Assembly: GCF_900090145.1 (NCBI RefSeq)
Contig: NZ_FMHI01000006.1
Coordinates: 280,731-344,730, forward strand
Reading direction: 5' to 3'
Length of the DNA: 64,000 bases
Origin: Streptomyces sp. WMMB 322
GTDB taxonomy: Bacteria > Actinomycetota > Actinomycetes > Streptomycetales > Streptomycetaceae
Part shown: positions 9,038 to 16,948 of the stretch, in pieces
Numbering within the stretch: the stretch's first letter is position 1
Layout of the letters: every line of letters starts with the position of its first letter
Position numbers and translations under genes: made by a program
The notes under the pieces: generated by a model
What the model was told of the DNA's origin: nothing
Database searches by the model: none
Seen by the model: the letters and a program-made list of their open reading frames with translations, nothing else

Positions 9038-9643
9038 TCAGCCGCCGGCGGCGTCCATCTCGTCCCGTGCCCAGCAGTCGGCCAGATGATCGTTGACGAG
9101 GCCGCACGCCTGCATCAGCGCGTACGCCGTCGTGGGGCCGACGAAGCGGAAACCGCGCTTCTTCAGGTCCTTCGCGAGCGCCGTCGACTCGGCCGTGACG
9201 GCGGGAATCCCGGCGTGCGTACGGGGCGCGGGGCGCCCCTCCCGGTCGGGGGCGAACGACCAGATCAGCGAGTCCAGTTCGCCCTCACCGAGGGCGGCCG
9301 CCACCTGCGCGTTGGCGACGGCCGCCCGGATCTTCGCGCGGTTGCGGATGATGCCGGGATCGCCGAGCAGCCGCTCCTCGTCCTCCGGCGTGAAGGCAGC
9401 CACCTTCTCGATGCGGAAGCCCGCGAAGGCGGACCGGAATCCCTCGCGGCGGCGGAGAATCGTCAGCCAGGACAGGCCGGACTGGAACGCCTCGAGACAC
9501 AGCCGTTCGAAGAGGGCGTCGTCACCGTGGACAGGGCGGCCCCACTCGGTGTCGTGGTACGCGACGTAGTCGTCGGCGGACAGACCCCACGGGCAGCGCA
9601 GCAGCCCGTCGGGGCCCGGCTGCGCACCTCCCTCAACGGCCAT
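9038..9643 (-). CDS. tag: DNA-3-methyladenine glycosylase I
   Basis: A 201-residue base-excision repair enzyme that removes 3-methyladenine from DNA. Family motifs are RCPWGLSADDYVAYHDTEWG near the N terminus, EAFQSGLSWLTILRRREGFR (including the catalytic Glu of TagI enzymes) and RFVGPTTAYALMQACGLVNDH near the C terminus, which holds zinc ligands together with the N-terminal Cys. ATG 9643 is chosen because the longer frame has no family similarity. It overlaps the end of the DivIVA-domain gene by 11 nt, so the two form an operon, as in mycobacteria (Rv1209-tagA). Confidence 0.93.
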   Translation of the reverse strand: MAVEGGAQPGPDGLLRCPWGLSADDYVAYHDTEWGRPVHGDDALFERLCLEAFQSGLSWLTILRRREGFRSAFAGFRIEKVAAFTPEDEERLLGDPGIIRNRAKIRAAVANAQVAAALGEGELDSLIWSFAPDREGRPAPRTHAGIPAVTAESTALAKDLKKRGFRFVGPTTAYALMQACGLVNDHLADCWARDEMDAAGG

Positions 9644-10085
9644 CGGGCCACTCCTGCGCACCCTGCCTGAACGCCCCCGCGCCGTAGGCGCCGAACCCGC
9701 CGCCGGGACCGCCGCCCGCGGTCTCCGGCCCGGGGCCTCCACCCGGGTCGCCGCGCCCCATGGCCGCCGCCTGGGCGCCCGCCAGCGCCGACTCGAGCTC
9801 CGCGATGCGCGCGTCGCGCTCGGCCAGCTCGGCACCGAGCCTGTCCAGCACGTCGTCGACCTGCTGCATCCGGTATCCCCTGGCCGTGACCGGGAGCCGC
9901 AGCCCGTCCACGTCGACCCGGCTGACGGGACGGCCCTCCGGCAGCGGCTCGTCGAGCTGGTCGGGCGGGGCGTCCCTCAGGCCGCCGACGGCTACATCGC
10001 CCCGCTCGTCCGCGGAACTGCCCACCACGGCGAGCGTGACCGCGGCGACGACCACAGCCAGCGAGATCAGCAGGAACCAGAACAC
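9633..10085 (-). CDS. DivIVA-domain membrane-anchored protein
   Basis: A 150-residue protein with an N-terminal membrane anchor (VFWFLLISLAVVVAAVTLAVV) and a DivIVA-like segment (LRLPVTARGYRMQQVDDVLDRLGAELAERDARI) predicted as coiled coil. The tail is Gly/Pro/Ala-rich and low in complexity. The start is GTG at 10085, with GGGGAG about eight bases upstream. An open extension upstream exists only because a 27-bp repeat is nine codons long. It probably sits at the membrane and is related to polar-growth/septal scaffolds. It is co-transcribed with the glycosylase gene. Confidence 0.85.
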   Translation of the reverse strand: MFWFLLISLAVVVAAVTLAVVGSSADERGDVAVGGLRDAPPDQLDEPLPEGRPVSRVDVDGLRLPVTARGYRMQQVDDVLDRLGAELAERDARIAELESALAGAQAAAMGRGDPGGGPGPETAGGGPGGGFGAYGAGAFRQGAQEWPDGR

Positions 10086-10104
10086 GGCCAACTCCCCGAG
10101 GAAT

Positions 10105-10240
10105 TCTTCGCGAGAGGGACCTCTCGCAGCGTTCATTGCGAGAGGCCCTCTCACAGCGTTCATTGCGAGAAGCCCTCTCACAGCGTTCATTGCGAGAGGC
10201 CCTCTCACAGCGTTCATTGCGAGAGGCCCTCTCGCGAACG
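10105..10240. repeat. Array of four 27-bp direct repeats, each with an inner palindrome
   Basis: Four head-to-tail 27-bp units start at 10129, 10156, 10183 and 10210. Unit 2 differs from unit 1 at one base, and unit 4 differs in its last three. Each contains GAGAGG-C-CCTCTC, a 6-bp inverted repeat. A diverged half-unit (GCGAGAGGGACCTCTCGC) precedes the array at 10110. The array lies immediately upstream of the DivIVA-domain gene and 160 bp before folP2. It could be an operator array or a minisatellite. Confidence 0.85.
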
Positions 10241-10398
10241 GTCCGGATGACTACGGCTTCCTATCCTCCCCGATCGTGCCACGCCCCACCGACACAACCG
10301 ACAGGTCCGCAAGCGGAGCGCCCATCACCGCCCGTTAAGGTCGCCTCCGGGGGGAAAGGGCACATGCCTCCCCCTCAGCGCTGAGCGAGAGGACGGCG

Positions 10399-11268
10399 AT
10401 GCTGCGCCTGGGGACACGCGAGTTCGGTCCGCACGAGATGGTGGTCATGGCCATCGTGAACCGGACACCGGACTCCTTCTACGACCGTGGCGCCACCTTC
10501 CGCGACGAGCCCGCCCTGGAGCGGGTCGACCGCGCGGTGGCCGAGGGCGCGGCCGTCATCGACATCGGCGGCGTCAAGGCCGGACCGGGCGAGGAGGTGA
10601 CGGCCGAGGAGGAGGTGCGGCGCACAGCGGGCTTCGTCGCAGAGGTCCGCCGCCGCCATCCCGGCATCGTCATCAGCGTCGACACCTGGCGCCACGAGGT
10701 CGGCGAGGCCGTGTGCGAAGCCGGTGCGGATCTGCTCAACGACGCGTGGGGCGGCGTCGATCCGGCCCTGGCCGAGGTCGCCGCCCGGCACGGCGCCGGG
10801 CTGGTGTGCACGCACGCGGGAGGCGCCGAGCCGCGCACGCGGCCGCACCGGGTCAGCTACGACGGGGAGGGCGGTGTGATGGCGGACATCCTGCGCGTGA
10901 CGCTGGGCCTGGCCGAGCGCGCCGTCGCTCTGGGGGTGCCCCGGGACTCCGTCCTCATCGACCCGGGGCACGACTTCGGCAAGTCCACGCGGCACTCGCT
11001 CGAAGCCACACGCGAGCTGGGGGAGATGACGCGCAGCGGCTGGCCGGTGCTGGTTTCGCTGTCCAACAAGGACTTCGTCGGGGAGACGCTGGACGTGCCG
11101 CTCCAGGAACGGCTGACCGGGACGCTCGCCACCACCGCGGTCTCGGCATGGCTGGGCGCGCGCGTCTTCCGCGTCCACGAAGTCGCGGAGACGAGGCAGG
11201 TGCTGGAGATGGTCGCGTCGATCGCGGGGCACCGGCCGCCCGCCGTGGCGCGGCGGGGGCTCGCCTGA
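10399..11268 (+). CDS. folP2: FolP2-like dihydropteroate synthase family protein
   Basis: A 289-residue TIM-barrel protein of the pterin-binding family. The N-terminal MAIVNRTPDSFYDRG is the DHPS pterin/pyrophosphate loop. The signatures DIGGVKAGPGEEVTAEEEVR, VISVDTWRHEV, LINDPGHDFGKST-like LIDPGHDFGKST and RVHEVAETRQVLEM match the mycobacterial FolP2 branch and not the canonical folate enzyme. Mycobacterial FolP2 is reported to lack DHPS activity, so folate synthesis should not be assumed. Start ATG 10399 has GAGAGGAC upstream. The gpgS gene that follows folP2 in mycobacteria is missing here. Confidence 0.88.
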   Translation: MLRLGTREFGPHEMVVMAIVNRTPDSFYDRGATFRDEPALERVDRAVAEGAAVIDIGGVKAGPGEEVTAEEEVRRTAGFVAEVRRRHPGIVISVDTWRHEVGEAVCEAGADLLNDAWGGVDPALAEVAARHGAGLVCTHAGGAEPRTRPHRVSYDGEGGVMADILRVTLGLAERAVALGVPRDSVLIDPGHDFGKSTRHSLEATRELGEMTRSGWPVLVSLSNKDFVGETLDVPLQERLTGTLATTAVSAWLGARVFRVHEVAETRQVLEMVASIAGHRPPAVARRGLA

Positions 11269-11322
11269 GCGGAGCCGGCGCCTTCGGGCCCGCGGGAGCG
11301 TCCGCGCCCCCTGCCCCCGCCC

Positions 11323-12075
11323 TCAGCCGGCTTCCTTCGTGACGACCGCCACCGCCTCGTCGATGTCGTCCGTGACGTGGAAGAGCTCGACATCGCGCGC
11401 GGACGCCTTGCCCTGAGCGACGACCGACCCGTGCAGCCAGTCCACGAGGCCCTGCCAGTACCCGCTGCCGAAGAGGACGATGGGGAAGCGCGTGACCTTC
11501 CTGGTCTGCACGAGGGTCATGGCCTCGAAGAGCTCGTCCATCGTTCCGAGTCCGCCGGGCAGCACGACGAAGCCCTGCGCGTACTTCACGAACATCGTCT
11601 TGCGCACGAAGAAGTAGCGGAAGTTCACACCGATGTCGACGTAGGGGTTGAGGCCCTGCTCGAAGGGCAGCTCGATGCCGAGCCCGACCGAGGTCCCGCC
11701 CGCCTCCAGCGCCCCCTTGTTGGCCGCCTCCATCGCACCCGGGCCGCCTCCGGTGATCACCCCGAAGCCGGCCTCGGTCAGCGCGGCCCCGATCCGCACG
11801 GCCGCCTCGTACTCCGGCGAGTCGACCGGCGTACGGGCGGAGCCGAAGACGCTGATGGCCGGCCCGAGTTCCGCGAGGGCACCGAACCCCTCCACGAACT
11901 CCGACTGGATGCGCATGACCCGCCAGGGGTCCTGGTGCACCCAGTCGGAAGGTCCGGTGGTGTCCAGCAGCCGCTGGTCCGTCGTCTCCGCCTGCATCTG
12001 CTTGCGGCGGCGCACCACCGGACCGAGACGCTGCTCGCGTGGCTTCCGTACTCGGTCCCGCTCCGTGCCGGCCAT
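11323..12075 (-). CDS. LOG-family (TIGR00730) Rossmann-fold protein
   Basis: A 250-residue cytosolic protein of the lysine-decarboxylase-like/LOG family. Members hydrolyse cytokinin riboside monophosphates or other nucleoside 5'-monophosphates to base and ribose phosphate. The catalytic PGGLGTMDE motif and the upstream FGVITGGGPGAMEAANKGA are complete. The N-terminal ~35 residues are Arg-rich (DRVRKPREQRLGPVVRRRKQ) and longer than in minimal LOG proteins. The start has GGAGGG upstream. It lies convergent with folP2 and downstream of dapE on the same strand. The mycobacterial counterpart (Rv1205) has cytokinin-producing activity. Confidence 0.9.
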   Translation of the reverse strand: MAGTERDRVRKPREQRLGPVVRRRKQMQAETTDQRLLDTTGPSDWVHQDPWRVMRIQSEFVEGFGALAELGPAISVFGSARTPVDSPEYEAAVRIGAALTEAGFGVITGGGPGAMEAANKGALEAGGTSVGLGIELPFEQGLNPYVDIGVNFRYFFVRKTMFVKYAQGFVVLPGGLGTMDELFEAMTLVQTRKVTRFPIVLFGSGYWQGLVDWLHGSVVAQGKASARDVELFHVTDDIDEAVAVVTKEAG

Positions 12076-12195
12076 CCCGACGCTCCCTCCGACTGCGATC
12101 GTTCTGGTTCAGCGTACGCACGGCGAGCCCCTGCCGGCGTGACGGACAGCGGCACTCCGCCGGGCGGCAACCCGGCGGGAAGATGTACGCCGGGT

Positions 12196-13275
12196 TCAGG
12201 CCGTCAGCCAGGTACGGAGACGTTCCTCGCAGTGGAGGATCTTCGACGTCTCCACCCGCTCGTCCCGCTTGTGCGCCAGGTTCGGGTCGCCGGGTCCGTA
12301 GTTCACGGCCGGGACGCCGAGCGCGCTGAAGCGGGAGACGTCCGTCCAGCCGTACTTGGGCTGCGGCTCTCCTCCGACGGCGTCCGTGAAGGCCTTCGCC
12401 GCGGGATGGGAGAGGCCGGGCAGGGCGCCGCCCGAGCTGTCGTCCACTGTCAGCTCCCACTCGCCGCACCCGGAGAACACCTCGCGCACGTGAGCGAGGG
12501 CCTGCTCCTCGTCGATGTCGGGGGCGTAGCGGTAGTTGACAGTGACGGTGCAGGCGTCGGGGATGACGTTCCCCGCCACGCCCCCCTCGACCCGGACGGC
12601 GTTGAGCCCCTCCCGGTACTCCAGACCGTCGATCACCTTCCGGCGCGGCTCGTACGAGGCGAGCCGGGAGAGGATGGGAGCAGCGGCATGGATGGCGTTC
12701 TCGCCCATCCAGCCGCGCGCGGAGTGGGCACGCACTCCGCTGGTGCGCAGCAGGACGCGCAGCGTTCCCTGGCAGCCTCCCTCGACCTGGCCGCTGGAGG
12801 GCTCCAGCAGTACGGCGAAGTCACCGGTCAGCCAGTCCGGATGGGCTTCGGCGACGTGACCGAGACCGTTGAGATGGGCGGCGACCTCCTCGTTGTCGTA
12901 GAAGACGAAGGTGAGATCGCGGTTGGGCTCCGGGACGGTCGCGGCGATGCGCAGCTGCACGGCCACGCCGGCCTTCATGTCGCTGGTACCGCAGCCCCAC
13001 AGCACGCCCGAGTCGTCGAGGCGGGAGGGCACATTGCCGGCGATGGGCACCGTGTCGATGTGCCCGGCGAGGATGACGCGTTCGTCGCGTCCGAGCCGGG
13101 TGCGGGCGACCACGTTGTTGCCGTAGCGGCCGACGGTCAGATGGGGAAAGGCCCGCAGGGCGGTCTCGACGGCGTCGGCGAGCGCCCGTTCTTCTCCGCT
13201 CGGCGAGGGGAAGTCCACCAGCTGTGCGGTCAGCCGGGCGGCGTCCTGGTTCAGGTCGAGTCCGTTGTGCGGCAT
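12196..13275 (-). CDS. dapE: Succinyl-diaminopimelate desuccinylase
   Basis: A 359-residue M20-family dinuclear zinc hydrolase in the succinylase branch of lysine/diaminopimelate synthesis. It removes succinate from N-succinyl-LL-diaminopimelate, giving the precursor of the LL-DAP cell-wall residue. Metal-site motifs are [20 protein letters not shown] and the [13 protein letters not shown] segment, with the dimerisation domain in the middle. ATG 13275 is preceded by TAGGCT at six bases, which indicates a leaderless transcript. The promoter lies in the 45-bp divergent gap shared with the transglycosylase-like gene. DapC, the preceding step, is encoded 2.4 kb away. Confidence 0.95.
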   Translation of the reverse strand: MPHNGLDLNQDAARLTAQLVDFPSPSGEERALADAVETALRAFPHLTVGRYGNNVVARTRLGRDERVILAGHIDTVPIAGNVPSRLDDSGVLWGCGTSDMKAGVAVQLRIAATVPEPNRDLTFVFYDNEEVAAHLNGLGHVAEAHPDWLTGDFAVLLEPSSGQVEGGCQGTLRVLLRTSGVRAHSARGWMGENAIHAAAPILSRLASYEPRRKVIDGLEYREGLNAVRVEGGVAGNVIPDACTVTVNYRYAPDIDEEQALAHVREVFSGCGEWELTVDDSSGGALPGLSHPAAKAFTDAVGGEPQPKYGWTDVSRFSALGVPAVNYGPGDPNLAHKRDERVETSKILHCEERLRTWLTA

Positions 13276-13326
13276 GAAAACAGCCTACGGGCGGCGGGAC
13301 TTGGCAGAGCGGCTACCTTAATGCCC
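13276..13326. promoter_or_regulatory. Compact divergent promoter with two leaderless -10 elements
   Basis: On the minus strand TAGGCT (13287-13282) ends six bases before the dapE ATG. On the plus strand TACCTT ends seven bases before GTG 13327. Both genes would be expressed without a leader from a gap of about 50 bp. No clear -35 boxes are seen. Confidence 0.5.
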
Positions 13327-14361
13327 GTGTCCCCCTCGGAATCCTCACCCCACAAGTCCCGCGCCAGGGGCCTTCGTACAGCGGCGGCATGCATAGTGCT
13401 GCTGGTCGTCGCCGGTTACGTGGTGACGCAGTACGTCACCAGCAGCACGGGGCCCGCGCGGTGTCTCGTCAGAACAGCTGGCGAGAAGCCGGAGGACTAC
13501 GAGATCAAGCCCGAGCAGGCCGCCAACGCCGCGACGATCACAGCGGTCGCCTCGCAGCGCGGTCTTCCGGAGCGCGCCGTCACGATAGCCCTGGCCACGG
13601 CCATGCAGGAGTCCTCACTGCGCAACATCGAGCACGGTGACCGGGATTCGCTGGGCCTGTTCCAGCAGCGTCCGTCCCAAGGGTGGGGCACCGAGCGGCA
13701 GATCCAGGACCCTGTGTACGCCTCGGGGAAGTTCTACGACCATCTTGTGGAGATTCCCGGCTACTCGCGGCTGCCGCTGACCGTGGCCGCACAGCGGGTG
13801 CAGCGCAGCGGCTACCCGCAGGCCTACGCGAAGCACGAGACGCACGCGTCGCTGCTGACCGCCGCGCTCACGGGCCGCCGCGCCGCCGCGTTCAACTGCA
13901 CCACCGGGCCCGCCGGCGGCGACGGCAAGGCCGGCAGCGCGACCCGGCTACGGGCACGTCTCGTGCGGGAGTTCGGCACGGGGGTGCTGCCGGGGCAGAA
14001 GACGGACGCACCTGCACCGCCCACCGGGAACGCGGCCCTGGGCGAGGAGCCCCGTTCGGGCGCGGACCGGCGGGAGACGGACGAGGACGTCCTCGCGGCG
14101 GGGGGCGGGCCCCGCGGGCACCGGGCGGCGGACAAGGACCCGTCGAAGGTGGACATTCCCGTCCGTCCCGGCCGCCGGGGGTGGGAACTGGCGCACTGGG
14201 CCGTGGCGAACGCCTCGGATCTGCGCATCGAGGAGATCACCTACCGCAACCGCGTCTGGAGCGCCTCCAGTTCGGAGGAGGGCTGGCGCCCGCGGGAGGA
14301 CCGGGGCGGCGGGACGGGCGGTGAACGCACCGTCAGCGTGCGGCTCGCGACGGGCAACTAG
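13327..14361 (+). CDS. Membrane-anchored lytic-transglycosylase-like protein
   Basis: A protein of ~344 residues with an N-terminal signal anchor (RTAAACIVLLVVAGYVVTQYV) and an external lysozyme-fold domain. The segment ALATAMQESSLRNIEHGDRDSLGLFQQRPSQGWG has the SLT-type ES and LGLFQQRPS signatures, with Glu of MQES as the probable catalytic acid. The C-terminal ~150 residues are Gly/Pro/Arg-rich and hydrophilic and resemble no known domain. The start is uncertain: ATG 13321 or GTG 13327, the latter being better placed behind a -10-like TACCTT. The stop codon TAG coincides with the first bases of an inverted-repeat element, so the natural C terminus may have been altered. Confidence 0.75.
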   Translation: MSPSESSPHKSRARGLRTAAACIVLLVVAGYVVTQYVTSSTGPARCLVRTAGEKPEDYEIKPEQAANAATITAVASQRGLPERAVTIALATAMQESSLRNIEHGDRDSLGLFQQRPSQGWGTERQIQDPVYASGKFYDHLVEIPGYSRLPLTVAAQRVQRSGYPQAYAKHETHASLLTAALTGRRAAAFNCTTGPAGGDGKAGSATRLRARLVREFGTGVLPGQKTDAPAPPTGNAALGEEPRSGADRRETDEDVLAAGGGPRGHRAADKDPSKVDIPVRPGRRGWELAHWAVANASDLRIEEITYRNRVWSASSSEEGWRPREDRGGGTGGERTVSVRLATGN

Positions 14362-14526
14362 GGGCTGTCCGGCGGATCTTCGTGGATCAGCGAGCGGCGT
14401 CCGGCGCCGTGCATCGCAAGGCGGAGGGTCGTCCTCATACTGGGCGTATTCGGGCGATCCCGACAACGCAGCGAGGTGCGGTGCCGGGAGTCGCGAGCCC
14501 GCGAAGATCCGCCGGACAGGCCCTAG
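14358..14526. mobile_element. MITE-like element with ~25-bp terminal inverted repeats and CTAG ends
   Basis: The ends CTAGGGGCTGTCCGGCGGAT and its reverse-complement counterpart CTAGGGCCTGTCCGGCGGAT pair over about 25 bp (through ATCTTCG), with a mismatch near the tip and another at the inner edge. The interior is ~110 bp and has no start-to-stop frame for a transposase. CTAG at both outer edges resembles the target duplication of IS427-group IS5 elements. The left CTAG overlaps the upstream gene's TAG stop. Confidence 0.65.
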
Positions 14527-14964
14527 GCCTGTCCGCAGTCCACCTGGCCGCGGTCCGCCCCGTCCGCAGTCCGCCGTCCGCAGTCCGCCCGGCAGCCTCC
14601 GGCCCCGTTCGCGTTCCGTTCTCCGGTCGGCGCGAGGCCCGTTCCGGCAAACGCGGCGCGCTCATCACCTTCGGGGGAATTCCGTACTGCGAGGTGGACG
14701 CCGCCCGTTGGGGGAACGCCCGTGACACGTTGCCGCAACACCCGTGCCGCAGAAGGGGTTTGGCGGTGCCGCAGCCGAGGTGACCAGGCACGGCAGCCCT
14801 GTTGGGCACAGCCGATCATGTGACGCATTGCCAATCCTTTACCCCGGCGGCCCGCAACTTTCCGGCTCCCCGAGGCGATAGGCACAGCGCCCGGCCCGGC
14901 GTTTGCCCGGCCGGGTTTGCATCACGTTTTCCGTAGCAGTAGATCTCTCCGTCAAAGGAGCAAC
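14527..14964. other. Intergenic region upstream of the secreted protein gene
   Basis: Directly after the MITE-like element there is a short run of imperfect GTCCGCAGTCC direct repeats (about 14532-14590). The remainder is unique and slightly A/T-richer towards 14820-14950. It probably carries the promoter for the gene at 14965. No gene is seen on either strand. Confidence 0.5.
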
Positions 14965-15456
14965 ATGTCCCTCCCTCTCACGCGCCGGATCGCCAAGACC
15001 GTGCTGCTGACGGCCGCGGGCGCCGCCTCTGTCGTCGGCACGGCCGGTGCTGCGAGTGCCGTTGAACTGCCGACGACGACCGATGTGGGCGGGCTGAGCC
15101 ACCCGGACAACGCCATCGGCAGCGCCGCGCAGGGCGCCAAGGCGCTCAACCCCATGAGCCACCGCCCGGTCGACGCCGCCTCCGGCGCCGCCGCCTCCGG
15201 CGTCAAGGCCGCCGGCAGCGACGCCGACCGGGTCGCGCCGGAGACCAGGAAGTTCGCGGGCAACACCGCCGACGGTGCCGCCGAGGGTGCCACCGAAGGT
15301 CTGCGGCAGCAGGCTCCGAAGACCCAGCAGCTGCCGGCCAAGACCGCGGCTCAGCCGCAGCGCACCCTTGACCGGGCTGCTCCGGCCAAGGGCCTGCTGG
15401 GGAGCCAGAAGGTGCTGCCGAACGGTCTGGGAACCGCCTCGATCGCCGGCCTCTGA
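14965..15456 (+). CDS. Small secreted Ala/Gly-rich protein
   Basis: A 163-residue exported protein. It has a clear Sec signal peptide: basic MSLPLTRRIAKT, hydrophobic VLLTAAGAASVVGTAGA, then a cleavage site after ASA. The mature part is low in complexity (Ala, Gly, Thr, Gln, Pro), without cysteines or membrane segments. Its pattern GAKALNPMSHRPVDAASGA resembles streptomycete secreted proteins annotated only as hypothetical. ATG 14965 follows AAAGGAG at the ideal distance, better than an upstream ATG at 14917. Monocistronic, with a very strong terminator downstream. Function unknown; a cell-surface role is likely. Confidence 0.8.
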   Translation: MSLPLTRRIAKTVLLTAAGAASVVGTAGAASAVELPTTTDVGGLSHPDNAIGSAAQGAKALNPMSHRPVDAASGAAASGVKAAGSDADRVAPETRKFAGNTADGAAEGATEGLRQQAPKTQQLPAKTAAQPQRTLDRAAPAKGLLGSQKVLPNGLGTASIAGL

Positions 15457-15477
15457 CACCGGCGCGCAGGCGCACCG

Positions 15478-15525
15478 ACGTGAGGAAGGGCCGCGGAGAG
15501 TTCTCTCCGCGGCCCTTCCTCACGT
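15478..15525. terminator. Terminator with perfect 23-bp stem
   Basis: Arms 15478-15500 and 15503-15525 are perfect complements separated by two bases. The stem lies between the convergent secreted-protein and dapC genes, so it serves both directions. Confidence 0.9.
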
Positions 15526-15669
15526 CGTCCGGAACGGATCGGTCCCGTGCGCTGAGCCGTGGGTCGCGCCCTGGCGGAACGGCGCGGCCCGCTCTGCCTC
15601 GTCGGCCGCGGTCCCCGGACCCTGGGTCCCGCGCGGCTCTCCGGCAGCCGGACCTTCGCGGCCCTCCGG

Positions 15670-16836
15670 TCAGCTCTCCAGCCGTCGCACCGCAGCCGAG
15701 ACACGCTCGTCCGTCGCCGTGAGGGCGACACGCACGAACCGGTCGCCCGCGGTGCCGTAGAAGTCCCCCGGGGCGACGAGCACTCCGAGCTTGGACAGGT
15801 CTCCGACGGTGTCCCAGCACGGCTCGTCGCGCGTCGCCCAGAGGTAGAGGGACGCCTCACTGTGCTCGATGCGGAAGCCGCGCCCTTCGAGCGCCCTGCG
15901 CAGGGCCGCCCGGCGGGCCGCGTAACGCTCCCGCTGGAGCGCCACGTGCGCGTCGTCCCCGAGCGCTGCGACCGTCGCGGCCTGCACGGGAGCGGGCACC
16001 ATCATCCCGCCGTGCTTGCGGATGTGCAGCAACTCCCCCAGCACCGCGGAGTCACCGGCCACGAAGGCGGCGCGGTAGCCGGCGAGGTTGGAGCGCTTGG
16101 AGAGCGAATGGACGGCGACGAGGCCCTCGTACGAGCCGCCGCAGACCTCCGGGTGCAGCACCGAGACCGGGTCGGTCTCCCAGCCGAGTTCCAGATAGCA
16201 CTCGTCGCTGACGAGCAGCACACCGTGCTCACGTGCCCACTCGACGGTGCGCGTCAGCTGCCGCGCGTCCAGCACCCGGCCGGTCGGGTTGGAGGGCGAG
16301 TTCAGCCACAGCAGGCGCAGACCGTCCGGGTCGAGCTCCGTCGGGTCGTCGCAGACGACGGGTTCGGCCCGGGCGAGGCGCGCCCCGACCTCGTATGTCG
16401 GGTAGGCGAGCCGCGGGTACGCCACACGGTCGCCGGGACCGAGACCGAGCTGGGTGGGCAGCCACGCGACGAACTCCTTGGAGCCGACGACCGGCAGCAC
16501 GTTCCGGTGCGTCAACCCGGAAGCACCCAGACGGCGTTCGCACCAGCCCGTGATGGCGTCCCGCAGTGCGGGGGTGCCCCACACGGTGGGGTAGCCGGGG
16601 CTGTCGGCGGCGTCGGTCAGTGCCCGCCGGACCACCTCGGGGACGGGGTCCACGGGAGTGCCCACGGACAGGTCGACGATGCCGCCGTCATGCGCCGCCG
16701 CGGCGGCCTTGTAGGGCTCCAGCTTGTCCCAGGGGAATTCGGGGAGCCGTGCGGAGACGGAGGCAGCGGTGGGACCGGAGGAACCGGCGGAACCCGTCGG
16801 GCCTGTGGAACCTGCGGGGCCTGTGGATGAGGCCAC
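15670..16836 (-). CDS. dapC: Succinyldiaminopimelate transaminase
   Basis: A 388-residue fold-type I PLP aminotransferase making N-succinyl-LL-DAP in lysine/cell-wall synthesis. The PLP-binding lysine is in SLSKRSNLAG, the cofactor aspartate/Asn region is WLNSPSNPTGRV, and SDECYLELGW is present. The fold starts at RLPEFPWDKLEPYK. The first ~27 residues are a collagen-like Gly/Pro/Ser/Thr run (TGPAGSTGPTGSAGSSGPT) not typical of the family; an alternative later start would lose it. It lies 130 nt downstream of the ferredoxin gene on the same strand, a conserved actinobacterial pair, although a terminator-like hairpin lies between. Confidence 0.93.
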   Translation of the reverse strand: MASSTGPAGSTGPTGSAGSSGPTAASVSARLPEFPWDKLEPYKAAAAAHDGGIVDLSVGTPVDPVPEVVRRALTDAADSPGYPTVWGTPALRDAITGWCERRLGASGLTHRNVLPVVGSKEFVAWLPTQLGLGPGDRVAYPRLAYPTYEVGARLARAEPVVCDDPTELDPDGLRLLWLNSPSNPTGRVLDARQLTRTVEWAREHGVLLVSDECYLELGWETDPVSVLHPEVCGGSYEGLVAVHSLSKRSNLAGYRAAFVAGDSAVLGELLHIRKHGGMMVPAPVQAATVAALGDDAHVALQRERYAARRAALRRALEGRGFRIEHSEASLYLWATRDEPCWDTVGDLSKLGVLVAPGDFYGTAGDRFVRVALTATDERVSAAVRRLES

Positions 16837-16864
16837 GGGATGACTCGCTTTCTGCTGTGAAACA

Positions 16865-16914
16865 CGTGGTCCCGCACGCCCGCCGGCGGGACCGGCGCGC
16901 TGTGCGGGACCACG
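16865..16914. terminator. Hairpin between fdxA and dapC
   Basis: CGTGGTCCCGCAC (16865-16877) pairs perfectly with 16902-16914 over 13 bp around a GC-rich 24-nt loop. It lies downstream of fdxA and just upstream of dapC on the minus strand, so it may end or attenuate fdxA transcription. Confidence 0.7.
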
Positions 16915-16948
16915 GACCGCGGAAGGGGGGACGGCCCGGACCGCGGTG

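Noticed and set aside
10129..10236. 27-bp repeats as a CRISPR array
   Set aside because: Units are contiguous without spacers and no cas gene is near.
11377..13320. A ~650-residue N-terminal extension of the transglycosylase-like protein
   Set aside because: It lies antisense to the LOG and dapE genes; the signal anchor begins just after 13321.
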